Below are positions 12,348 through 23,082 of a stretch of 64,000 nucleotides of DNA, piece by piece. The translations under genes and the position numbers were made by a program. This DNA is from Malurus cyaneus samueli (lineage: Eukaryota; Chordata; Aves; Passeriformes; Maluridae). A model generated the notes under the pieces. That model had not been told where the DNA came from. It saw only the letters and a program-made list of their open reading frames with translations, and ran no database searches. The stretch spans positions 7,731,477-7,795,476 of the forward strand of contig CM019238.1 in the NCBI GenBank assembly GCA_009741485.1. Direction: 5' to 3'. Each line of letters starts with the position of its first letter. Position 1 is the first letter of the stretch.

Positions 12348-15300
12348 CTGAAAAAAAAATCAAATTATTTAGAGTGTAAAGGCATGCCTGATTCTGTTTA
12401 CTAAAAAGCCCCTCAGAACAAACCCCCTATTTTTCTGGAATGGTGCTCTGAAATATTTTCCAAGATCTAAAAAGATATTGTGCTAACACTTGTAAATTGT
12501 ACATGGCCTGTTTGGATAACTGATATTCTGTAAAAATAAGGTACTTAATCATGCAGTGATTGCTTGATCCTCAGGCAAGCCCAGTTATTCCACTGATGTT
12601 TCTCCCATTGGCTGAGGAGCCCCACTCTGCTGCCCAGCAGCACTTTCAGTGGTACCACACCTGCTCCTGTGGTTGTCACTTCTGGCTTGGTTGGAGGTAT
12701 GAAAGGAGGCCAGTGTGGTGGGTGCTTCTGGACCAGCTCAAACATCCGCAGGCTCTGTTGCTTTAGAATCTCCTGAGAACGGAACATAAAACAAAAAAGT
12801 GCCTGCTTAATTAAAAACATTTTTAATACTGTGTATCTATCAAAGAACAAAGGCTGTATGGGCACAGGTTCTTGCCACTGTGAATCACTGCTTCACACAT
12901 CTCTAGTGTTTTCCTACTTGAAAACACACCTGCAAGATGGATCTCTTAAACTTTCCTACAAGTTACCTGTGCATGCTAATGAGCTTTGATATCCATACGT
13001 CTCTAATTTTGTTTACATGGAGCAAAGAGATAGCAAGAACATATTTCTGCCTTCTAATAGTAAATTACTTGCTTGGACCTCTCTGTGTTTAAGTTTTCTG
13101 TCGATCAATAGGAACAAAAGACAGATCTATTTGCAAAAAAAAAAAAATCCAACAGATTTTGGAAGATAGGTTTTGATCAGGAGAAATAAGTTATTATTGA
13201 AGCTGAATTTCACTCCTATAAGGTAAGCTACATCATATCCTCTACTTTGGTTATTCACAAACTGCTTTCTGTAGTCTTCCTTTAAATAAATGCCTTTTGG
13301 TTGGTGGTACTTCACATTCACATTCCTGTTGCTTAGTATCCCAATTGCTTGCTGAAATAACCTAGAGTCCTTTTCCTGTGGTAGCATGCACTTCATGTAT
13401 GTCCCAGAGTTCAGGAGCTGGAGGGATTCCACACTGAGACAATCAGATTGTGATACCAGGTACTAACAGTCAAGATCAGAACATACAATAATATGTTATG
13501 GCAAAAAATAAATAAGGATCAGGAGGCAAATAAATAAGCTGCCACAACATGTCAATTTAACATATGTTTTTCAGTAACTGAATTAGTTATGAGCCACTAA
13601 TGCAGTGCTGCTAAAAAAAGACAAACTCAGGAAGAGGGTGTCTGTTCTTGTTCTCCCAATGTCAGGGCTCAGGGCTGCAAAATGCTGAACAAGCTCCACC
13701 AGCAGTGTCAGCTTTCCCTGACCATTAGTGCTACCTTCACTGGTGATCATTTGATCTGCAGGTAGGGAATTTCCACTAACATAAAAAACAACAGTATCCA
13801 TGATTGCAGTATTACCTTTTGTACAAGACTACACCAGTTATCAAAATCACATTCTTCTTTGCAAAAGAAGCCCTAAGGAAAGAATACACATAGTAGTATT
13901 AAACACAACAGGTCAATGAGCAAAGTATGCTGCAGTATCTATGTATGGGTTATATCTCAAGTGACAATCACCTATAACCCAGCCAAAGGATACTGACTGG
14001 CATGAGATCAGACTCAATTTTTTCAACTACCACAGTATTCTTGTGGCCTGTACTGGATGACTCCTACAAGTAATTCAACTTAAACATTTGTAAATTATAT
14101 AAAACCAGCTCAGGTAAGTATCTTCTCCAGAGCAACCCATGCATACATTCTAGTGATGAATGAAATAAGGAAACTTGATTCAGTTCCTTGCTTTGACTTT
14201 CAAACTACTTCTTGGGAAAGGTCTGTGTTGCCCAGGAAAGAAACTTAACTGGCTACCCAGCATACAGCAACTGATCATCCCCTGCTTGATCTAAAATTCA
14301 TGTATCCTATGCAGTTAATACATAAACTACCATGTGTTGAATTCTAGATTGCAGAAGGGTGCCCCGTGATCTTCACTGTGATCAAGAAAACATGATGCTG
14401 TCCTTATCAATACCCAGAGGTATTGCTTTGAATAATGTACACACATTTATCATTTTCTGACACCTACTAAAGCTACTGAAGGGTCCAAATTCATAATCTT
14501 CATTCTGTGTGGGGCTTGCTGGCAGTGGAAGCTCTCATCATCAACTGTGCCATTTTCTTCAGAATCTACAAAACTCTGAGTGGTGTGAGGGTCCAAGTAG
14601 ATCAGCTCATTGCCTGGAGGGGTAAAATCCACACAGTGATAGTAAGCAAGAGGCATTAATAAACACTTATCAATACTTGCAAACAGAACAGTACATATCT
14701 CAACTTTCTCACTAGGGAGTCTTTAAGAGAATTGGAAAGCTAGGCACAACAGTATCCCACAGGACATTTAGTATAATTTTCCACTGTTACCTTTCATGGT
14801 AGATTTTTTGGATGGTTTGTTCCACCTTTGTCACCTGCTTTCCTTTATCTATGTGAGGTCCAGTACATTTTTTTTAAATCTCAACTTTTGTAATCCCTAA
14901 CATTCCACAGATCATTCCACATTCCAAAGATACAGGATGACCACAAATGCAATCTATAATCCCATTAGTCGTTCACCCAGAAATTTGAACAAATAAGTCT
15001 GATTAAAACAGCTCAGGTTTTACAAAAGAAAGAACAAAATATCCAAGAAATTATGGATCTCAAACCCGAGTGAAATATGAAAGATTGACTCTAGGATCAA
15101 CTATTGCATTAGTTAATAAAGGAAGACATGGAAGAAGGTAAAAGATGTACTGCTATGAAAAAAACCTGAAAAATGTGAGACAATAATTGAAGAAAGCCAT
15201 GAAGCAAAAGAATAAAACAAAAGACACCCTTCACTAGAAAGTATTAATGATTAGAAAAAAAATCAGTATTTAAGCAGCAGTGATGTTTGACGCTTGTTGA

Positions 15301-18300
15301 AGGCTATCAACTTTTCTTAGTGTACTGCTCTTTCTTACATCACTCCAAAAGCTTTGCTTTTCTGTTCCCATAAGGATGGTCTCATACTGTTCCTGAAGTG
15401 TCTGATGAATGTTTCTTCTTCTCCATTCTCATGCTTAAACGGCTTATTATTTCCCCTTCCCAAAGAAAACCACGTCTCTTTCAATCATATGGATATTTGG
15501 TGTAAGTTTCTTTCTTCCTTACCTAAAAATCCTATAAAATAATAGGCATTATTGGGTTTCCCTCCTAATGCTCCCAAAGACTGTGGCATCTTAAAGCATT
15601 CCTAGGAGTCCAAAGAGAGAAAAATTAAATTGATTTGTTTATAGAGAAAGCAGATATCTGAACTTATTTCACATATACAAACAATTCACAGAAGAATCCC
15701 TTACTTTAAACGCATCAATATACACTGGATTGATGTGATTAATCCCTAGCCGGAGAGGGATAATGAGCAAGAGGGGCTTCCAGCCTGGGCACAATCCTGC
15801 TGTGTTCTTGTTTGGGCCAAGAGCACTTCTGTGCAAATGTGCACTGCTGTGGGCAACGCCGCTGCTCTGGGCAGGGGACCAGCACATCTTCTCTGGCGGA
15901 ATGAAAACAGAAATCAGTGAGTGCACAGAGGAACACAGAGCAGAACTTCCTCTCAATCATGAATTAAATAACTTTTCCAAACAGCTTTATCGAGCTCCTG
16001 TTTTGAGACAAAAGGAGCAGGGCATGGAAATCCTAACTGTTTAACAGAAGTAATTCTGGCAGAGTATGTGCTGGCACATTAGTGAGACATGAGAAAAATG
16101 AGGGGTGAATGTTTAAGACTGAAGTTACATTTACTACTCGCAGTATTAATGCTGTCAAGCTTTGCCTGGGAGATGATATAGCAGAGGTGAAGGATTAGAA
16201 ATTCTTCAGGGAACTCTTCACTTCCAGTGATGTAGACATAAAATAAGCAGAAATATGGACTAAAGTAGAACCAGGCTGTGGCTAAATACCACTGGTAAAC
16301 CCACTCTTCTTACAACTGAAAATGGGCCATGTGTTTCTGAAGGATCTGCCCCTCCTTTCCCTTAGGCCTGACAAAAGCAAATCTCTGGCAAACTCTCTAT
16401 TACAAGCAGTGCTCTGTATTTTTACATACTGCAACTTCATTCTATTGCTGGAGTGAGAGTTAAGGCAGCACAGACCAAACTCCACATTCTCATCCACATG
16501 GTATGTAAGCTGGTCACCAAAATTGCCTCACTGTTCTGTGCTAACTTTGGTTTCGGAAAGCCCAAACCTGAGTATCCACTTCCTTTACTCCTTTTCTTAC
16601 TCTGGGAACAAGCAGGGATGGTCCCAAGATTTTGCTCCTATTTAAATACATGCAGGAGGGCGAATCAAATCAAAAACTGTCACCCAAGAAATAATAACAG
16701 AATCATCAAATCATTTAGGGTAGAAAAGATCTTTTTAAGATCATCAAATCCAACCACTACCCTAATGCTCCCAGAAGTATTTCCTCCAAATAATTAAATT
16801 TTTTCATAAGCTTGAGCTACTCTAATGTCTGCTGAGACACTAAAGCAGTCCTGCAAAGACTCCAGTTTCACTTACTGATGTCTTCAATGACCACCGTATT
16901 GTCCATGGATACATAAACTGCTAATGAATTCCATTCATCAAATAAAGCAAGCTTCCTAGAAAACATAAAGGAAATAATTAATAAAATCTTTTTAGGACCA
17001 TGAGGGTAGCTTTTAACTCAGGACAGTTACATGATTGAGTAAAAAAATAATTTATTCAGAAAAACCATTTGTTGGTTTTTTTTTAAGTCTCCATGTAATA
17101 AAAAGATAATTTTCAATGTTTAACATATTTGAAAAAAAATAATGAGTGGTTCCAAGAAAAGCACACACACTATACCATGTGAAAACTGGTTTGTCCTTTT
17201 GCCAAATGCAGGGATAGTAACAACTCAACCACATCATTAGGTTTATGCTTTTTTTTGCAATCAACAGCCTCCACAGTGGGATCCTACCCATGGTGTCTGA
17301 CAGCATGGAGAGAATGAAAAAATTCCTGTGCCAGTTTTTCACATTACTTTGTGCTTAACAAGTTCCACTAAACTCAGTGGAACTATTTCAGGTTGTTAAA
17401 AGCCAGAGGAGCTAAAGGTTTTGGCACCCCAAAGTTAGGAGGATGCCATTATAGCACACAGGCTTCTGTACACTTGTGTGACATCCAAAACTCTGGGGAA
17501 GGGAGCTCTTAGGCTGCACAGGCAGAGTCAGTTGTCTAAAATAAGCCTGAAAAACTGGTACGTGAGCCATGAAGAGTTTGTAAGGGAAAGGAGCTGGAGG
17601 CCAGGACATGCTTTAGCTCCTCTGGAGAGACAGGGTGTGTCTGTCCCAGTGCTGCAGCAAATGACACTCAGTTCCTGCAGTCCAGTTTCCACCTCAAATC
17701 TAGCACCTCTCCATACCCTTCTGCAAAGCCAACCCTTTAAGTGTGGCTTCTAGACTAGCACGAGCTTCCATGTTTTCTCCAGCAGCCTCAGACAGCACTG
17801 CAGCTCAGATGGCAGGGAATTGCAGCTCTGTTCCCTCTCTGGCTGAATGACTTTGCTCCAATCCTTCCCAGCACTGCTCTAGTCTGGCATTCCTGACCTG
17901 CCCAAGTTGTGCCACTTTGTGACAAGGAGTATGGGAGTACTTTCCAAGGGAGCCACTGCCATGACTTACTTCAGTACTTGAGCAACTGTATTTGGTCCAA
18001 ACCATTCTCCAATGGACTTCCCCTCTCCAACACCCATCTGCGCTGTTTTTAGACAGGAAAACACACACAGGAAAAGACCACAGAGAGGCTGGTCACAGCA
18101 CATGTCAAATGGCATGGCCTACTAACATTCTGACATTCTAGAGCAAGTGCAAGCTGTATTTAGCAGCAACAATTATTTTCTCAATCTGTGCTCTTTTCAA
18201 AACTTCGTGACTCCTAGCTCCCTTACAAAAAATTCATAATCTGTAATGGTAGAATTACAAATATGTCCTTACAAATAATACCAATAAGCTTTGTGACTGT

Positions 18301-21300
18301 CTATTTTAATATTACCAACTCTGGGAACCAAAACTCTAGTTTTTCTCAAGAGCTAGATTCTAGCATAAGGACTTCTATAGGTCTTAATTAAAAACATTTC
18401 TGAATTATTAAACTTTGTACCCATTTGCATGCATTTTTATTTATATATAAATATAAACACTGTCTTCATAATCGCCTTTTAAAAATTTTTAACTAACTTA
18501 TTTCAAATCAGAAAGTTTCAACACAGTAGCAATTTCAGTGCACAAAAAGAAGTTGATGTGTGTTCTTACCCATTTGATGGATGGAATAACAGCAATCTTT
18601 TCTATCTAGAAAGCACCGTAAGATTCTATGATATTCTTCTGGTTGCTTTTTGTGTTTTTCCCATTGCCAATCTTACAGGAAAAAAGTATACAATTAAAAA
18701 ATAATGTTTTCATCATACTGATCAAATTTCTAAATGGCAGAAGACCATACAATGAGATATTAAGAGACAATCCATCTCTAATATTTACATTTTATTTAGA
18801 GATCCTAGAAGTCACACCTTGTCATGTATTATCAAGCTGTCCTTTATCATCAAATGCTATCTTGTGAAAACTGGGAAACGAAAATAAAAAAGCCAACTGC
18901 AAGTATATCCTGAGTGATCACTGCTGAGAATTGATAGTTTTGCTCTATGTAAGCTTCCAAGGCTGTTTAAAAATATCTCTTCTGCTTGGACTTTGTTAGA
19001 TTTGCAAGCATTTGTGGGATAATAAGATTCATAAAGCAAAGTCCAAACACAATGCTGGCCCTCTCGCACAGCAAAATCCAAGCCATGGCTTTGCCATGTA
19101 AGCTTCTGCTTCTAACATGAGGTAGTTACCTCACATTCATTAACAGAGAAGCATATACAAAGGCTGATGCCAGTTAGATCCATACTGCAAGTTCAAGTTC
19201 TAGCTTTTCTCAGGTAATTTGTTTGCCTACTCTTTCAGTTAAATCTTTGCACTTCCGTTCTGTGGATTCAGTTATTGAGGTGGATAAATCCTTCTGTGGA
19301 TTCAGTTATTCAAGTGGTAAATCCACAAATCATGCTGCCATGGAAACCATGACAAAAGAGCATAAGGATCACAGATCCAACCACAGTAAGTTAACTGACA
19401 GAAGAGTGACACACAGAGCAGACTTCTGACACTCACCCATGACCCTGGGATGTGGGTTGTTAATACAGGATTAAGAGCAGGCACTGGGGGGGTCTGCTGT
19501 GGGGTTTGGACTCAGGCTGATGATGGGTGAGTGGTTTGTGAAGTACAGTCTTATCCCTGGGCCAGCATTTTGGCTGCCATGTAATGAAAAGAGGGGAAGA
19601 ACTCGGACCCATGGTAGCAGATTTTCCCTTAGCTTCAATTTGGGTATTCCTCAAAAAGATTTATAAAATAACAACAGTGGAATTCCCTATTTGTTCTTCC
19701 TCTATTTTTATTTCTCTGCTTAAGGCTGACATGATTTTACAAAAATACTCACTAGTAACTTTATCAGGACATCACAGAAAGTTTCATTAATAAATTTAGG
19801 TTTTATGCTTTTATGGAAAACTACAACAAAAATTAAACAGTCCCCAAATAACACAAAACTCGCCTCAGCAACAGTACTCACCTCTTCCTAAATGTCTGCA
19901 GATCAGTGCCTGGGCCAGCATCATCTGCCCACACCTCAGCATGCATCCCCAGCCTGCGTCGGATGAGGGACCGGTGCCTCCTGATAATAGAATTGCCCAC
20001 AGTCAGCACGGGCCCAGCCTCTGAGAAAACCTCTCAGTTAAACCTCTAACAGATGTCCTATGGATTAAAGGCACTGAGCAAGCTCCTCTCTCTCCACAGT
20101 GCTGCGGTGACTTCACTGCTTGCCCCACAGGCATGAAGACCTGATTATATGCAGGTACAAGCAAAATGATTTTAATAGCTTCAATCTGTTTATATAAACA
20201 GTTAAAATTATGCTCAAAATGTTCTAATACTGTAAAAATAACTCTTCAGTCCCCAACATCATCACTAATCCTGCTAATCCCTAACCAGGCACCTGAAATG
20301 CTGCATACTCACCAATAGGGGAAAACTTTCTTCTATACGTAAACCAGAGACGAGCACTTATATCCAACAATAACTTAGATTTGTCTGGAATAATTTTAAG
20401 AGGAAAGAAATTATTAAAACAGACTTTTAAAACCGAAAAATTCCATTTATCCCTGTACAGTCAATATGCAGAATACATGGAAGGCTCCTGTTAGCTTTTG
20501 CATACAAGACCCTTAATACTTAAAACACCTTCAGCACTTGAAATACAGGGAGCTTTTGCAGACTGCTAATTAAAGTTAACTTATTAAGGATGAAATAGTT
20601 ATTAGCCAATGAAGTTTTACAACGTGCTTGGAATGACTATGCCCAGCCTGAAAGAAACAGCTCTGGTGAACTATGTCCTCAGGAAAGAACTGGTAAAGCA
20701 AGTTAAAGAGTTTTTGCATACAAACCAAGATGGAATAATCCATTACCTCCAAACCCAATAGAAAGTAATTTTAAGAAAAGTTTAATAACAATAAATTTAA
20801 TTAGGTCATTAATTTATTTTCACCAAAATACAATACATGCCATAGATTAATTTATTATTATATTTTGAAATATCATTTTAGTTGCAAGTAACAGGCTGCA
20901 GACAGCATTCCTCATGGGAAAATTACATTAGTAATGCTGAACATTTACCAAAAGTTTTTTATTTATTTCTGAGGCAGTTGATGGTGGGAAGTGATCAGGC
21001 TCATCATGTCTGACAGCCTTTGCTACGAGTGATCACATTGCATGAACTACATTTGGAGGCTTTGGTTCTGGTTTCTGTACAGGAGGGTTCCACTATTAAT
21101 GAAGGAGAACAAACTTCCCTCATGAGGCATTTAGGGAACATAAGGAAAACAGCTGTTGCTGTGTGTCAATCTATGAATATTCTACAGATAATTCTAAAGA
21201 TACCTGTGTTTAGTTGGTGTTGCCTTCCTAAAATCCACACTGGCTCATCAGTTTCTGGAAATTCTTCTAAGTAGTCAGACAAAATAGTGATCTGGTTTTC

Positions 21301-22829
21301 ATACCTAGATAAAACTGAACAGGAATACACAAAATTCAAACTCCATTTTATCCCCTTGATCTTTTATGCACAACTTGGAGCTCTCAGACTGAATGAATTG
21401 TAACAAGTCCTTAGAGCCTTTGGGGATTCTGACCACTGCGTTTAATTTCCTCCCTTAAAAGCTGTTCTGACACTGAAATATCCAATGCCTTGGTTTTCAT
21501 TTAGATCCTCATTGAGAGCTCACAGAACACCAGGAATAACACCTTCATTATAAGCAGTCTGACTGAAGCTGGTGACAGAAGTTCAGGATGACTGCAGTGA
21601 AGATGGGATTTGATTCAAGATAATGAGGAAAGGAAAAAAAAAATGTAGGCACCGGGGTTTGATCTGAAATGTACAAAAAATACAAATCAGAGTGATTACG
21701 GCCTCATGCTTAATGGGAAGCATGTGAAAAGTGTTAGCAAGACTGAGCTTTACTTTCCCAAATGGAGATTTGAAACACTTCAGGAAATAAATAGATGTAT
21801 TAATGCAATTATTCAATATTACATGTATCTAGTGAAAAGTAACAAATGACAATTAATACTCTTAAGTCCAAACACTTTCCAGACCATTAAAATGGTGCTT
21901 TTTGGGAGAGTGAAACAACCCTTTGAGTGTAAAAATTAATGTAAAATCATTTATTTTTGACAACAATCTAAAGGAACATACTGCTAAAAAATCAGAAGCT
22001 AAAAGTGAAAGCAAACAATTTATCCTACTTTTCAAGTAAGTGCACATATATCCAGTATAAAGGGTGAATAACCAGAAGGTAAACATATACAAAAAATTAA
22101 TATTTCATTATAAATATATACAAAACGATAATATTCCATTATATACATTCCAACAATGAAAAGAGAGCTGCACCACCCTCTGGCTGGAGCACCGAGGCCA
22201 GCACTGCCGAGCCCCAAAATTCACCTTCCCTGCAGGCAATGGTTAAACACTACGGCAGACTCCTCTGTCGCTGTCAGCTCAGCAAAACAACTTCTCGCAC
22301 TGTGCTCTGCCTTTTCCGTCAGAAAAGCCATCGCTCACAGCACTTGGAGAGCAAATTATCTAATTTTGGGTCCAAAGACTTAAAGACACTCTCGCCCCCC
22401 GAAACCCAACCGGAGACACCTGTGCCCCCCTTGGCCGCCTCTCTCGCCCCTGCTCCCTACGACACCTCGGACCACCCGAGAAGGCACCGCCAGGGTCTTT
22501 TCCCTTCCCGGGATCACAGAGCGCTCCCCGGCGATCTGCGGCGCCTCTCGGGGCCGAGCTGGCAGACCCGGCTCCGTCCCCCGGCTCCGGCCGCCCCGCG
22601 TCCACGGCCCGAGCCCCCCGCGCCCGGGCCCCCACACGAGCCCAGCCCCGGCCCGGGAGGCCGCGGGACCCCCGCGCCAGGCGAGCCCTCAGGGGAGATG
22701 CCCCGCGCCGCCCCGCCTCAGGCCGCGGGCGCCTCCAGCCGCCGGCGGTCCCGCCCGAGCCCCGGAGCCCCGGCCTGGCCCCTGAGCCGCGCCCCGCCCG
22801 CGTGCCGCGCCCGCCCCCTCACCGCTCAT
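12283..22829 (-). CDS. ATG4A: Autophagy-related cysteine peptidase ATG4A, complete (13 exons)
   Basis: ATG4A cleaves the C-terminus of ATG8-family proteins (preferring the GABARAP/GATE-16 group in mammals) and delipidates them in the cytosol. Coding exons in gene order: 22823-22829, 21204-21314, 20313-20384, 19882-19980, 18570-18671, 17970-18042, 16876-16955, 15705-15892, 15523-15601, 14468-14613, 13816-13872, 12661-12772, 12283-12347. All junctions are GT-AG, phases agree, and the sum is 396 residues plus stop; human has 398. The peptidase C54 triad is present: Cys76 in GWGCML, Asp278 and His280 in LDPHTTQ. The C-terminus FEILSV carries a LIR motif. The start is ATG at 22827-22829 because the splice into TTTTATCTAGG gives M-S-V-L-S-R-Y-E, matching the family N-terminus. 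The introns, 93 to about 1500 bp, hold one CR1 fragment and little else. Confidence 0.95.
14468..14613 (-). CDS. ATG4A: ATG4A exon with catalytic Asp-His
   Basis: [12 protein letters not shown] contains Asp278 and His280, the other two members of the catalytic triad. The exon starts in phase 1 after cccctccag, encodes 48 complete residues and ends in phase 0 at gtaggtgtc, a slightly weak donor. Confidence 0.95.
15705..15892 (-). CDS. ATG4A: ATG4A exon with variable linker and WKPLLL core
   Basis: The 3' half is highly conserved in wording ([20 protein letters not shown]). The 5' half, about 35 residues rich in Ser, Ala and His (around [20 protein letters not shown]), bears little resemblance to the human stretch of about the same length. 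It still splices in frame at both ends, so it is a divergent surface loop rather than an error. Confidence 0.9.
16699..16767 (-). mobile_element. CR1 LINE 3' fragment in ATG4A intron
   Basis: agaatcatcaaatcatttag and the following ttaagatcatcaaatccaacc resemble the reverse complement of the avian CR1 3' tail. Only about 70 bp remain. The element lies in the same orientation as ATG4A, in the intron between exons 16876-16955 and 15705-15892. Confidence 0.7.
19258..19325. repeat. Short tandem duplication, 34-bp unit
   Basis: ttctgtggattcagttatt occurs at 19258-19276 and again at 19292-19310, followed both times by a related ...gtggataaatcc/gtggtaaatcc. It is a recent two-copy duplication in an ATG4A intron. 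Confidence 0.8.
19882..19980 (-). CDS. ATG4A: ATG4A exon with catalytic cysteine
   Basis: The exon encodes [20 protein letters not shown] and the helix that follows. The Cys in GWGCML (Cys76 here, Cys77 in human) is the nucleophile of the C54 peptidases. The exon begins in phase 1 after ctattatcag and ends with gtgagta. Confidence 0.95.
22823..22829 (-). CDS. ATG4A: ATG4A first coding exon (7 coding nt)
   Basis: Only ATG AGC G is coding before the donor gtgagggggc. It joins in phase 1 to the acceptor ttcctgttcag at 21315, which opens with TT TTA TCT AGG. The human N-terminus has one more residue (M-E-S-V-L-S-K), so this chain is one residue shorter there. A competing acceptor ten bases inside exon 2 (tttatctag) would not keep the frame with this exon. 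Confidence 0.85.
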
Positions 22830-22846
22830 CCTCCCGCTGTCACCAT
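22827..22846 (-). promoter_or_regulatory. ATG4A: ATG4A upstream ORF overlapping the start codon
   Basis: An upstream ATG at 22844-22846 opens a six-codon frame (M-V-T-A-G-G) whose TGA overlaps the ATG4A start as ATGA. If the transcript begins further upstream, which a CpG-island promoter makes likely, ribosomes meeting this ORF would terminate on top of the main start. This is seen directly; any translational effect is inference. Confidence 0.6.
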
Positions 22847-23082
22847 CCTCCTCCTCCTCCTCGCCCCGACACGGAGGCAAACACGGCCGCGCCGCGGGCG
22901 CCTGGGAGCTGCAGTCCCGCCCGCGCGCAGCCGCCGCCCCCTCGCCTCCAGGACTACAGCAGCCCCCGCGGCCGAGCGGCGAGCGGAGCAGGCGGAGGCG
23001 CGATTGGCTGGCGGGGCCCGCGCCCTCCTGATTGGCGGCGTGCGGGCTTGGCCCCCCCACAGTCGGGGGGCGCGGGGGCAGC

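Noticed and set aside
18639..18671. Apparent acceptor aaccag inside the ATG4A exon at 18570-18671
   Set aside because: The sequence upstream of it still codes ([11 protein letters not shown]) in agreement with the family, and a better acceptor (tttttcctgtaag) lies just before it, so the exon was extended to 18671.
21305..21314. Acceptor tttatctag at the start of ATG4A exon 2
   Set aside because: Using it would lose V-L-S-R and break the phase with the only plausible first exon. The acceptor ten bases upstream keeps both.
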